From: Paenibacillus sp. HW567
GTDB lineage: Bacteria > Bacillota > Bacilli > Paenibacillales > Paenibacillaceae
NCBI RefSeq assembly: GCF_000374185.1
Contig: NZ_KB910518.1
Location: 6,397,285-6,461,284 of the forward strand
DNA length: 64,000 nucleotides
Direction of reading: 5' to 3'
Part shown: positions 8,156-15,173 of the stretch, in pieces
How positions within the stretch are numbered: position 1 is the first letter of the stretch
How the letters are laid out: each line of letters starts with the position of its first letter
Program-made: the position numbers and the translations under genes
Notes under the pieces: model-generated
What the model was told of the DNA's origin: nothing
Databases searched by the model: none
The model's input: the letters and a program-made list of their open reading frames with translations, nothing else

Positions 8156-8992
8156 ATGTGCCAAGTCCTTCAGGTGTCAAAGAGCGGATATTACAAATGG
8201 CTAGCGCAAAAAGGTCAGGAGAATAGCATCCAGAAGCGAAGAGAGACCCTTACTTCCCGCCTCACGTGGCTTTTTCACGACCATAACGGCGTCTACGGAA
8301 GCCCTAAACTTACCGATATCCTTCGGAAGGAAGGGTGGAAGGTGTCTGAGCGCCTGGTAGGCAAGCTTATGCGGGAGCAAGGGCTTCGTTCCTGTAGCGC
8401 GCAAAAATATAAGGTGCAGACGACAGACTCCAACCACGAGTATCCTATTGCCCCCAATCATTTGGATCAGACTTTTGTGACGACGGCTCCGAACAAGGTG
8501 TGGATGGTAGACATTACGTATATTCGTTGCAAGGAAAGCCGGTTGTATTTAGCGAGCGTTATGGACTTGTATACTCGAAAGATCGTGGGCTGGAAGCTGT
8601 ACGACCACATGAAAAAAGAATTAGTCCTCGAAGCCTTACAGGAAGCCTATAAGGCAAAGAAACCACCGGAAGGGTTGATCCATCATTCCGACCAGGGGGC
8701 GCAGTATGCTTCTACGGAGTACCGCGAGCAGCTCGTCACCTACAAAATGAAGGCAAGTATGAGTCGAAAGGGAAACTGTTACGATAATGCGTGTATCGAG
8801 TCGTTCCACAGTGTGCTGAAAAAAGAGTGTGTGTACCGTACCCGGTTTAAGACCAAGCAAGAAGCACAGCAGAAAATCTTTGAGTATATTGAGCTCTTTT
8901 ACAACCGGAAACGCATTCATGGTTCTTTAGGTTATCTATCACCAGACCGGTTTGAGTCCCAGTACTACAAGAATCTAAGTGCTTGCTCTTAA
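8156..8992 (+). CDS. IS3-family transposase OrfB (rve integrase catalytic domain)
   Basis: 278 residues from the ATG at 8156. The same frame is open upstream to the slippery site, and the natural product is probably the OrfAB fusion. The DDE triad is visible: D in VWMVDITYI (about 120), D in HHSDQGAQYAS (about 180), and E in NCYDNACIESFHS (about 215). An HTH_21-type region (HDHNGVYGSPKLTDILRKEGW) lies near residues 42-65. All catalytic residues are present, so the element may be active. Confidence 0.93.
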   Translation: MCQVLQVSKSGYYKWLAQKGQENSIQKRRETLTSRLTWLFHDHNGVYGSPKLTDILRKEGWKVSERLVGKLMREQGLRSCSAQKYKVQTTDSNHEYPIAPNHLDQTFVTTAPNKVWMVDITYIRCKESRLYLASVMDLYTRKIVGWKLYDHMKKELVLEALQEAYKAKKPPEGLIHHSDQGAQYASTEYREQLVTYKMKASMSRKGNCYDNACIESFHSVLKKECVYRTRFKTKQEAQQKIFEYIELFYNRKRIHGSLGYLSPDRFESQYYKNLSACS

Positions 8993-9020
8993 ATAGTGTC
9001 CACTTTCTTGACAGAGGTCC

Positions 9021-9185
9021 ATTTCTGCCGTTAGTACTGGTGTGACCACCCGTTTTTGTTCCAATAACGGCATTTCTGCCGTTAGTACTGGAGGGACTCC
9101 CCGTTGTTGGTCCAACAACGTCATTTCTGCCGTTAGTGCTGAAGGGACCCCCCGTTTTTGTTCCAACAACGGCATTTCTGCCGTT
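9021..9185 (+). repeat. Tandem array of 51-bp palindromic repeats (right part)
   Basis: Continuation of the array beyond the insertion sequence: one partial copy (9021-9032) and three further hairpins starting at 9066, 9117 and 9168, spaced 51 bases apart. The copy at 9117 has a T in the 5' arm. Confidence 0.88.
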
Positions 9186-9252
9186 ATTACTGATCGAAGC
9201 ATCTATAAGGTAAACTTGAACAAATCTTAAAAAAGTCAGAGTGCGGAGGGAC

Positions 9253-9397
9253 AGTTTGGATACTTACGGAGCGAATGCGCCCGCCTGAGAGCTTTCCGTA
9301 GGAAAGCTGGCCGTATGATTAAGCTGTCTGCGAATTTTACCGCGAAGAGCGGTTTAATCGAGAAATCTGCAGGTGGGCGGCAGCCGCAAGTCCAAAC
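9253..9397 (+). other. Strongly structured multi-branch element, candidate ncRNA
   Basis: About 145 bases fold on paper into one coherent branched structure. The outer stem is GTTTGGA (9254-9260) with TCCAAAC (9391-9397). A second stem is CTTACGG with CCGCAAG. A 10-bp stem pairs 9278-9287 (CGCCCGCCTG) with 9370-9379, with one G-T pair. Two inner hairpins follow: AGCTTTCC-GTA-GGAAAGCT (9290-9308), and a GATTAA/TTAATC stem enclosing ACCGC/GCGGT (9317-9359). An intrinsic terminator follows 65 bases downstream. I do not recognise a known RNA family. It could also be a non-autonomous mobile or repetitive element. Confidence 0.5.
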
Positions 9398-9463
9398 CTT
9401 CCCCGCAGTTACGACCCGAACTTCGCAGCTACGACCAGACCTTTGTATGACAATCTAAAGCCT

Positions 9464-9496
9464 GCCGACTCCGAAATCACGGAAATCGGCTTTTTT
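9464..9496 (+). terminator. Intrinsic terminator downstream of the structured element
   Basis: GCCGA...TCGGC with an inner CCG/CGG pairing and six T residues. No gene ends upstream, so it would terminate transcripts from the structured element or from the repeat array. Confidence 0.7.
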
Positions 9497-9499
9497 ACT

Positions 9500-9528
9500 T
9501 TGTCTGCTAATGTATTCCAAGGTATAAT
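9500..9528 (+). promoter_or_regulatory. Strong sigma-A-type promoter for the 9656-13861 operon
   Basis: TTGTCT, 17-bp spacer and a consensus TATAAT, directly after the preceding terminator. It leaves a leader of about 120 bases before the first gene. Confidence 0.75.
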
Positions 9529-9655
9529 TTGCTAGGGTTGTTGTGGAAAAACTTCCATCTGCCCAAATCTCATCGCTTACGTGTGACAGGGTGAAACGAA
9601 ATGGTGCTAACAGCGTATCAGAAGCATAATAGTGATCAGGAAGGGTGTGTAATAA

Positions 9656-9874
9656 GTGGATAATGGAATGAGTGTCATCCTGTTTGAAAAGATGCCGGAA
9701 GGCGATCTGCGTGTCATTGAGGAGCGCACTTGGAGCATGAATATGATTACTGCCCTGGAGCATGTCAATTATATTGTTGTCAGCGGCCGTGAGTTCGAAG
9801 CGGTCGAAGGACGGCTGAATGTGGATGAAGGGAAGCTGGAGCTTCTGCTCGTCCCTATGCGCGTCGAAGGCTAA
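9656..9874 (+). CDS. Small acidic hypothetical protein, first gene of the GspS-like operon
   Basis: 72 residues with a GTG start ten bases after AGGAAGGG; an internal ATG at 9668 is an alternative. Not recognised. It is acidic, with alternating strand-like segments (MSVILFEKM, VNYIVVSGREFEAV, LELLLVPM) and no signal peptide or membrane span, so it is probably a small cytosolic beta-rich protein. It abuts the next gene and shares the promoter at 9500. Its place at the head of the operon suggests a regulatory or adaptor role, but there is no direct evidence. Confidence 0.7.
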   Translation: MDNGMSVILFEKMPEGDLRVIEERTWSMNMITALEHVNYIVVSGREFEAVEGRLNVDEGKLELLLVPMRVEG

Positions 9875-9898
9875 ATGTCAGGAAAGGAGAGTCTCAAG

Positions 9899-10597
9899 TT
9901 GGAAAAAGATGAACAGGCGAAAGAACCCCTCGTGTCAAAGCTATTCACCCCTGAAGGCAAGCCGATCCGGGTGTTGTCCACCTCGCTCGGCATCGCCCTG
10001 CTGGCCAATGCTTTATTCATCCCGGGGGGAGCGGCAAGCGGCTCCGCAGAGGAGCCGACGCTGGTCTCCTGGTCTACCGAAGAGGTCAAAGCTTATTTCG
10101 ACAAAAATGTAGACTGGAACATTCCCTACCCGGAAGAGAGCGCCGGAGAGGTTGTTCAGGAGGACCAAGGAGCGACGACTTCGGGCGGGACGACAGTGAT
10201 CAACAATTACGGCGGCTATAATTCCGGCTTTGGGTGGGATGATCTGCTGCTGTACCACATGCTGTTCAACAGCGGCTCGAACTATTCTTCGAGAGGCTGG
10301 TACAGCGATCACCGGACCTACTATGGTGGTACGAAGAAGACTTACAAGGCGCCGAGCTACAACAGCGGCAGCTTCCAGAACAAGCCGGTGGCAGGCTCAG
10401 TGGTGAAGCCGCGGACCTCCACCTCATCCACCGGTTCTATCACCAGAAGAAATACTTCATCCAAAGCGGGTGGGGTAGGGGGCAAGTCGAGCGGACTAAG
10501 CTCGTCCACCAGCTCAAGCAAGAGCAGCAAATCAGGCTCGATATCGAGATCAAGCTCCGGCAGAAGCAGCTCAAGCAAAAGCGGTTTTGGCGGATGA
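9899..10597 (+). CDS. Ser/Gly-rich membrane-associated hypothetical protein
   Basis: About 232 residues if TTG at 9899 is used; it has AGGAGA eight bases upstream. The alternative ATG at 9875 has only a weak AAGG. One hydrophobic segment lies near residues 27-47 (VLSTSLGIALLANALFIPGG). A Tyr/Asn/Gly-rich middle follows (NNYGGYNSGFGWDDLLLYH), then a long Ser/Lys/Gly tail from about 170. E. coli operons with YjfC/YgiC ligases also carry Ser-rich proteins (YjfM/YgiB, DUF1190), so this may be the functional counterpart. I do not see direct homology. The stop overlaps the next start (ATGA). Confidence 0.7.
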   Translation: MEKDEQAKEPLVSKLFTPEGKPIRVLSTSLGIALLANALFIPGGAASGSAEEPTLVSWSTEEVKAYFDKNVDWNIPYPEESAGEVVQEDQGATTSGGTTVINNYGGYNSGFGWDDLLLYHMLFNSGSNYSSRGWYSDHRTYYGGTKKTYKAPSYNSGSFQNKPVAGSVVKPRTSTSSTGSITRRNTSSKAGGVGGKSSGLSSSTSSSKSSKSGSISRSSSGRSSSSKSGFGG

Positions 10598-11817
10598 CCC
10601 CGGCAGACAGCGTATTTGAGTTTCTGGATCAGTCGGGGCTGGAACGGGCGCCGCGGGTAGCGAGACTGCATGAGCTGGGCTTTACCTGGGCCGACCTGGA
10701 GGATGAAGAATACTGGATGGATGCGATTGCCGTGATGCGCGGCGAGACCTACAAGGAGCTGGAGGAAGCGTCAAGCATGCTCTGGTCTATTCTTGATAAG
10801 GCAGTCCGCTATGTTCATCAGCGGCATGACTTGTATGAGCTGCTTGGAATCCCGCCCGTACTGTGGCAGATGCTGGATGACACGCCAATGCCGGAGCAGG
10901 GGCTGATCAGCCGCTACGCGCGTTTTGATTTTGCTGTAGCCGGCGACGGGACCATTAAGCTGCTGGAGCTGAATGCCGATACGCCAACCGGCTATGTAGA
11001 AGCCTCCATCGCTACGCCGTGGATTTGCGGGCAGGCCGGAATTGCCAGCCGGAATACCGCGATGAAGGACCATCTCGCCGCGGCTTGGGCCATTGAGCAG
11101 CCGGATACCGCGGCTTGTGTCGCATATGGTTCGCATGAGGAGGACTCCGGGACCATTGAGGCGCTGGTGGCGCACAGCGGTCTGGATATCCGCTGTGTGG
11201 ACTGTCTGGATCTGTGGATTGACGACGGAACCGTTATGGACGGAGAGAACCGGGTGATCCAGCGGATGTTCGCCCTTTACCCCAAGGAGTGGATGGCTGT
11301 GGACGATGGCGGCGAGGCGCTCGCCTATGCCATAGAGAGCGGGAAGCTGCAGTTATTCAACGGCCCGCACAGTATTCTGCTGCAGTCCAAGGGGCTGGTA
11401 GCGGTAGTATGGGGGATGTATGAGCTGGGCCTGCTCTACAATGAAGAGGAGCGCCAGGCTATATCCAGTTATATTTTGCCGACCTATAACAAGCCGGTAT
11501 TCTCCGGCAGCTTTGTCTCCAAGTCCGTCTTTGGCCGCGAGGGGGGCTCGGTGCGGATTTTTGACGACAGCGGGTCGCTGGAAATAGAAGACGAGGATGG
11601 CTTTGACAGCAGCGTGCTGTTCCCTACGGTGTATCAGAAAAGAGCCGAAATGGCCCGCATACAGACAGCGGAAGGGGAGCTTCATTTACTGACCGGCATG
11701 TTCGTAATCAACGGCAAGCCCTGCGGGCTTCTGGGCCGGGCAGGCGGACCGATTACAGGCAATACCAGTCATTTTATTGCGCTAGGAGTGAGGGGGCTTG
11801 AAGATGAACAAGGGTAG
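10594..11817 (+). CDS. Glutathionylspermidine synthase-like ATP-grasp ligase (YjfC/YgiC type)
   Basis: 407 residues. Family marks are LLELNADTPTG at about 125-135, the lysine-containing SKSVFGREGGSV near 305 and GRAGGPITGNTSHFIALG near 380. These correspond to the ATP-grasp synthetase half of E. coli Gsp. The N-terminal amidase half is absent, as in YgiC and YjfC. Such enzymes form an amide bond between a carboxylate and an amine. The true substrate is unknown, and a Bacillota host is unlikely to make glutathionylspermidine. It overlaps its neighbours on both sides (4 and 14 bases), which fits a tightly coupled operon. Confidence 0.88.
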   Translation: MTPADSVFEFLDQSGLERAPRVARLHELGFTWADLEDEEYWMDAIAVMRGETYKELEEASSMLWSILDKAVRYVHQRHDLYELLGIPPVLWQMLDDTPMPEQGLISRYARFDFAVAGDGTIKLLELNADTPTGYVEASIATPWICGQAGIASRNTAMKDHLAAAWAIEQPDTAACVAYGSHEEDSGTIEALVAHSGLDIRCVDCLDLWIDDGTVMDGENRVIQRMFALYPKEWMAVDDGGEALAYAIESGKLQLFNGPHSILLQSKGLVAVVWGMYELGLLYNEEERQAISSYILPTYNKPVFSGSFVSKSVFGREGGSVRIFDDSGSLEIEDEDGFDSSVLFPTVYQKRAEMARIQTAEGELHLLTGMFVINGKPCGLLGRAGGPITGNTSHFIALGVRGLEDEQG

Positions 11818-12454
11818 AGAACGCCGGACCGGAGGCCGCAGACCGGCCCGGACGGGAGCTGTGCTCAGTATGCTGCTGCTGGCAGTGCTGCTGCTCAGCG
11901 CATGCTCCGGCAATAGTGTGTTTCATACAGATACCGAGACGACGGACAGCGTGTCGCGTGTGCCGTGGGATTACCGGCTGGTAGAGGGCACGGTGGGTGA
12001 TCTGATCGGCAGCGATATGACGGTATTGCCGGACAATGAGATGCTTCCGAACGACGGCAATTATGCTACCGGTGATAAGATATGGACGCTGCAGTTCATG
12101 GATGCCGAGCTTGTGACGGATGCCGACCAGAAGAACGATATCCGGCTGTCTTCCTGGAGTACAATCAAATCCTATGGCGATCAGAAGTCGGCTATCGCCG
12201 ATCTGAAGAACCTGAAGGTGTCGATCACTACCGATGTGGATCTGGTTGGGGTGTATAAGACTGAATACAAGAACAAAACCAGAAATTTTGCTGTCATTGA
12301 GCTGCCTTCCGGCAACCGGATCAAGCAGCCGATCGACGATAACCGCTACAAGGCGCTGGAGAAACAAAAGAAGGCCTCTGTGGTGCTGGAGGAAGTGCAT
12401 GATTTCGCCGATTATGATTCGGCCTATGCTAAATTTCGGGGGTGGGCGAAATGA
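11804..12454 (+). CDS. Lipoprotein of the GspS-like operon
   Basis: 216 residues from ATG 11804, seven bases after AGGGGG. A basic N-terminus, a hydrophobic stretch and the lipobox LLSACS show membrane lipidation at about Cys33. The mature domain is beta-rich (DYRLVEGTVGDLIGS, WTLQFMDAELV, IRLSSWSTIKSYG) and not one I recognise. It may be the extracytoplasmic partner, or a surface substrate, of the DUF350 and ligase proteins. The end overlaps the next start by four bases (ATGA). Confidence 0.8.
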   Translation: MNKGRERRTGGRRPARTGAVLSMLLLAVLLLSACSGNSVFHTDTETTDSVSRVPWDYRLVEGTVGDLIGSDMTVLPDNEMLPNDGNYATGDKIWTLQFMDAELVTDADQKNDIRLSSWSTIKSYGDQKSAIADLKNLKVSITTDVDLVGVYKTEYKNKTRNFAVIELPSGNRIKQPIDDNRYKALEKQKKASVVLEEVHDFADYDSAYAKFRGWAK

Positions 12455-12843
12455 CGATAGTTATTAATTTGGTAGTCAGTGTATTAACAATTATTCTGCT
12501 TCAAGTGCTTGGCATGTTTGTGTTCACCCTGATGACGCCGTTCAAGGACATGGAGGAGCTGAAGAAAGGCAATGTGGCCGTAGCCCTGGCGCTTGGCGGC
12601 AAATTTCTGGCGACGGCAATTATTCTTGGCGTAGCAGCGTATACGAATACTTCGATCTGGTTCATGATGCTCTGGTTCGCGGTAGGTTATGTCTGCCTGA
12701 TCGCCGCTTACTGGATCTTTGAGCTGTTCACTCCCGGCTTCAGGATCTCCGATCATTTGAAGCAGGGAAATACCGCCGTTGGCACAATGCTCTGCATGGT
12801 ATTCATCGGAACAGCCTTCGCTGTCAGCAGTCTGATCATTTAA
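12451..12843 (+). CDS. DUF350 (YjfL-type) membrane protein
   Basis: 130 residues with four membrane helices arranged as two similar pairs. The repeated motif is a short polar loop, MEELKKGNVAVALALGGKF and its counterpart ISDHLKQGNTAVGTMLC. This KxGNxAVA pattern is characteristic of DUF350. In E. coli, yjfL lies beside the GspS-like gene yjfC, which matches this neighbourhood. Its biochemical role is unknown. The ATG at 12451 overlaps the lipoprotein stop and is preferred to the GTG at 12442. Confidence 0.88.
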   Translation: MTIVINLVVSVLTIILLQVLGMFVFTLMTPFKDMEELKKGNVAVALALGGKFLATAIILGVAAYTNTSIWFMMLWFAVGYVCLIAAYWIFELFTPGFRISDHLKQGNTAVGTMLCMVFIGTAFAVSSLII

Positions 12844-12847
12844 GCCG

Positions 12848-13861
12848 ATGCATTTCCTACTCAGAATCTCTACTAAATTGATGCGTCTGAGGAAACGGTC
12901 CATCGGGCTGGTTATCCTGAGCTTTATTGTTCTGAGCGCAACTATCGCGTTTATACTGGAACCGGATACCTTCCAAAATTGGTTCAATGCCTTCTACTGG
13001 GTAATGACCACGATGGCCACGGTTGGGTATGGAGACTTTTTTGCCAAAACAATAACCGGTAAGCTGTTTACCATATTCCTGTACATTTTCGGCATTGGCC
13101 TGCTCAGCTTGGTCATCGGGAAGATTATTGATGCAATGGGTGAGCTGCAAAGAAGGAGAGGAGCCGGGACCTTGAGCTTTCACGGGAAAGATCATGTTGT
13201 AGTGATTAATTGGAACCGCAAAACACAGGCTGCCGTTGCCGAGATTCTCAGCTACGCGCCGGACTGCCGGATTGTGATCATTGATGAGAGCGGGCAGCAT
13301 CCGCTGGAGCAGATGGAGCAGGTTCACTTCATCAGCGGCGACGCTTCGAGCGACGACGTTCTGCTGAAGGCGAAAATTCAAACAGCCAGAGCAGCCATCG
13401 TATTCGGCGATACCCGGATTGATGAAGCCTCATTGACGGATGGCAAAACCTTGCTGATCGCCTCCAGCCTGGACCGGATTGCTCCCCAGGTACATACCAC
13501 AGTGGAAATTATGCAGGAAAAGAACATTCAGAATTTCCACCATGTCCATGTGAATGAGTTCGTGCTTTCGCATGATGCCATCTCAAGGCTTGCCGTAAGG
13601 TCGGCGCTGCAGGAGGGGAACTCCGAGGTGATTACCCAACTGCTCAGCCGTCAGCATGGGGATGACATTTATGAAATCCCCCGGGATGCAACCTGGCACA
13701 CCTACGGTGATGCCTTTCAGGCACTGCTGCTCCGGGGAGCAACCCTGCTGTCCGACCGTGGCGATCTGGGCATCAACCGCAAGCTGGATCAGCCCATTCC
13801 GGGGGATGCCCGGTTATACATCATATCGGATGATGAGACTTACCGGCAGATCAAGGGATAA
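12848..13861 (+). CDS. Potassium channel with C-terminal RCK/TrkA-N-like domain
   Basis: 337 residues. Two membrane helices (about 18-38 and 72-92) flank a pore loop with the K+ selectivity filter TMATVGYGD near 54-62. A cytosolic RCK-like domain begins near residue 113 (HVVVINWNRKT). Its nucleotide-binding loop lacks the classic GxGxxG and instead has INWN, as in MthK-like RCK proteins. A strand ending in DES (about 140) and GDASSDDVL follow as expected. It is last in the six-gene operon, four bases after DUF350. Channel gating may be tied to the ligase system. Confidence 0.88.
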   Translation: MHFLLRISTKLMRLRKRSIGLVILSFIVLSATIAFILEPDTFQNWFNAFYWVMTTMATVGYGDFFAKTITGKLFTIFLYIFGIGLLSLVIGKIIDAMGELQRRRGAGTLSFHGKDHVVVINWNRKTQAAVAEILSYAPDCRIVIIDESGQHPLEQMEQVHFISGDASSDDVLLKAKIQTARAAIVFGDTRIDEASLTDGKTLLIASSLDRIAPQVHTTVEIMQEKNIQNFHHVHVNEFVLSHDAISRLAVRSALQEGNSEVITQLLSRQHGDDIYEIPRDATWHTYGDAFQALLLRGATLLSDRGDLGINRKLDQPIPGDARLYIISDDETYRQIKG

Positions 13862-13892
13862 CCGGTCATTATATCCATACCAATAAGCATCA

Positions 13893-13939
13893 GAGCTGCC
13901 CGGGCCGCATAAGACCTGCCGGGCAGCTTTATTGCTTTT
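13893..13939 (+). terminator. Terminator of the GspS-like/K+-channel operon
   Basis: A 10-bp perfect stem (AGCTGCCCGG / CCGGGCAGCT) followed by TTTATTGCTTTT. Confidence 0.8.
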
Positions 13940-13998
13940 CGGGGAGTTGTTATACTATTACAAAGATCAAAACACCTTATCCTGAAGGATGTGATGGA

Positions 13999-15141
13999 TT
14001 GGGAAAACCATTCAGCTCAGTGACTGTTGTTGTGCTGTCTCTACTCCTATTGACCTCCTGCGGCAATTTCGAAGCAGCGCCGGAGCCTTCCTCTCCAACT
14101 GCCGATATCACGGCTGTATCCCCTACACCAGCATCTGACCGGGGTACCCTTAACCGGAAAGAGCGACAAGAGCTATACGCTTTTATTAACAAGCAGCTTA
14201 CGGGCCCTTACGGCGTGTATACGAATCTGCTGGAAACGGACGAATCGGGCGAAGCTGCGAGCGGTCATGAGATTCTTAGCGAATCGGCCTCGCTCCTGAT
14301 GAGAACGGCTGTGCTTGAAGGAAGCAAGGAGCAATTTGCCGCCCGGTGGACTCTGGCGAAGCAAACCTTTGATATGGAGGGCGGCTTCAGCTACCGTTAC
14401 AGCCCCAAGCTGCAGAAGCAATACCCTGTGAATGCGGCAGTGGATGACTTGCGTCTGATCGGAGCCTTGTATGGGGCCGGACAAGCTTTTAAGGAACCCG
14501 GCTACACTGCAGAGGCTGATAAATACGGGAAACGATTCTATGATAATAATGTTAAATCTGGTTATATGTATGATTTTTATGACAATGTTTACAAAACTAC
14601 TAACAAGTTTGTGACTTTATGTTATATTGATCTGAGTGTTCTGCGAAATTTAGCGATTCCTATAGAAAAACGTAATCTTTTACTGCATAATATGGGTGGA
14701 ATTCTCGAAGAGGGCTATTTGTCGGATGCGTTTCCCTTCTATGAGACTAGATTCGATTATGACACCGGGACCTATGGCTCAGAGGGGATTAATACGGTGG
14801 AATCACTGCTCTCGATTCTGCATTTGGCCGAGCTGAACCGGCAGAAGCCGGCGAGCATCTCCTATATCAAGGAGCAGGTGGCAGCAGGAACGCTGTACGG
14901 TCAATACACCCGGGACGGGAAACCGCTGAATGATATCCGTTCCACGGCGATTTACGCCCTTGCAGCCATGATTGGCGCGGAGGTCGGCGACGGCGCTCTC
15001 TATCAGGCCGGCATTGAACGGATGAATGAATTCCGTGTTACGGATGCCGGAAGTCCGCTGTACGGCGGGTTCGGAGACACCGGCACCGGTCAGGCCTATT
15101 CTTTTGACAACCTTATGGCTCTACTAGCCTATTCCTATTAA
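13999..15141 (+). CDS. YdaJ-like lipoprotein, glycoside-hydrolase-type (alpha/alpha barrel)
   Basis: 380 residues from TTG at 13999. The lipobox LLTSCG lies at about 17-22. The mature part has the helical repeat character of GH8-like proteins (LMRTAVLEGSKEQFAARW, AAVDDLRLIGALYGAG, LAYSY at the end). A D-D pair in AAVDDLRLIG resembles the substrate-contact region of such enzymes. It is first in a polysaccharide operon whose later genes match B. subtilis ydaL, ydaM and ydaN, where ydaJ is the hydrolase-like first gene. It likely trims or processes the polymer outside the membrane. Confidence 0.72.
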   Translation: MGKPFSSVTVVVLSLLLLTSCGNFEAAPEPSSPTADITAVSPTPASDRGTLNRKERQELYAFINKQLTGPYGVYTNLLETDESGEAASGHEILSESASLLMRTAVLEGSKEQFAARWTLAKQTFDMEGGFSYRYSPKLQKQYPVNAAVDDLRLIGALYGAGQAFKEPGYTAEADKYGKRFYDNNVKSGYMYDFYDNVYKTTNKFVTLCYIDLSVLRNLAIPIEKRNLLLHNMGGILEEGYLSDAFPFYETRFDYDTGTYGSEGINTVESLLSILHLAELNRQKPASISYIKEQVAAGTLYGQYTRDGKPLNDIRSTAIYALAAMIGAEVGDGALYQAGIERMNEFRVTDAGSPLYGGFGDTGTGQAYSFDNLMALLAYSY

Positions 15142-15173
15142 CTCCAAACCGAAAGCAGTGAAGGTGAACCCGC

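Larger units (their letters stand above)
7749..9013 (+). mobile_element. IS3-family insertion sequence inside the repeat array
   Basis: About 1.26 kb, bounded by the 13-bp inverted repeat AGAAAGTGGACAC (7751-7763 and its complement 8997-9009). It holds the two-frame transposase typical of IS3. A slippery run of seven A residues at 8069-8075 precedes the orfA stop, and the -1 frame is open into orfB, so a programmed -1 frameshift would give OrfAB. No clear target duplication is visible because both flanks are repeat units. The element looks intact. Confidence 0.9.

Noticed and set aside
7423..9185. Possible CRISPR array
   Set aside because: The spacers are not unique: linkers repeat in two alternating forms. 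The repeated part is a short hairpin and there are no cas genes nearby.
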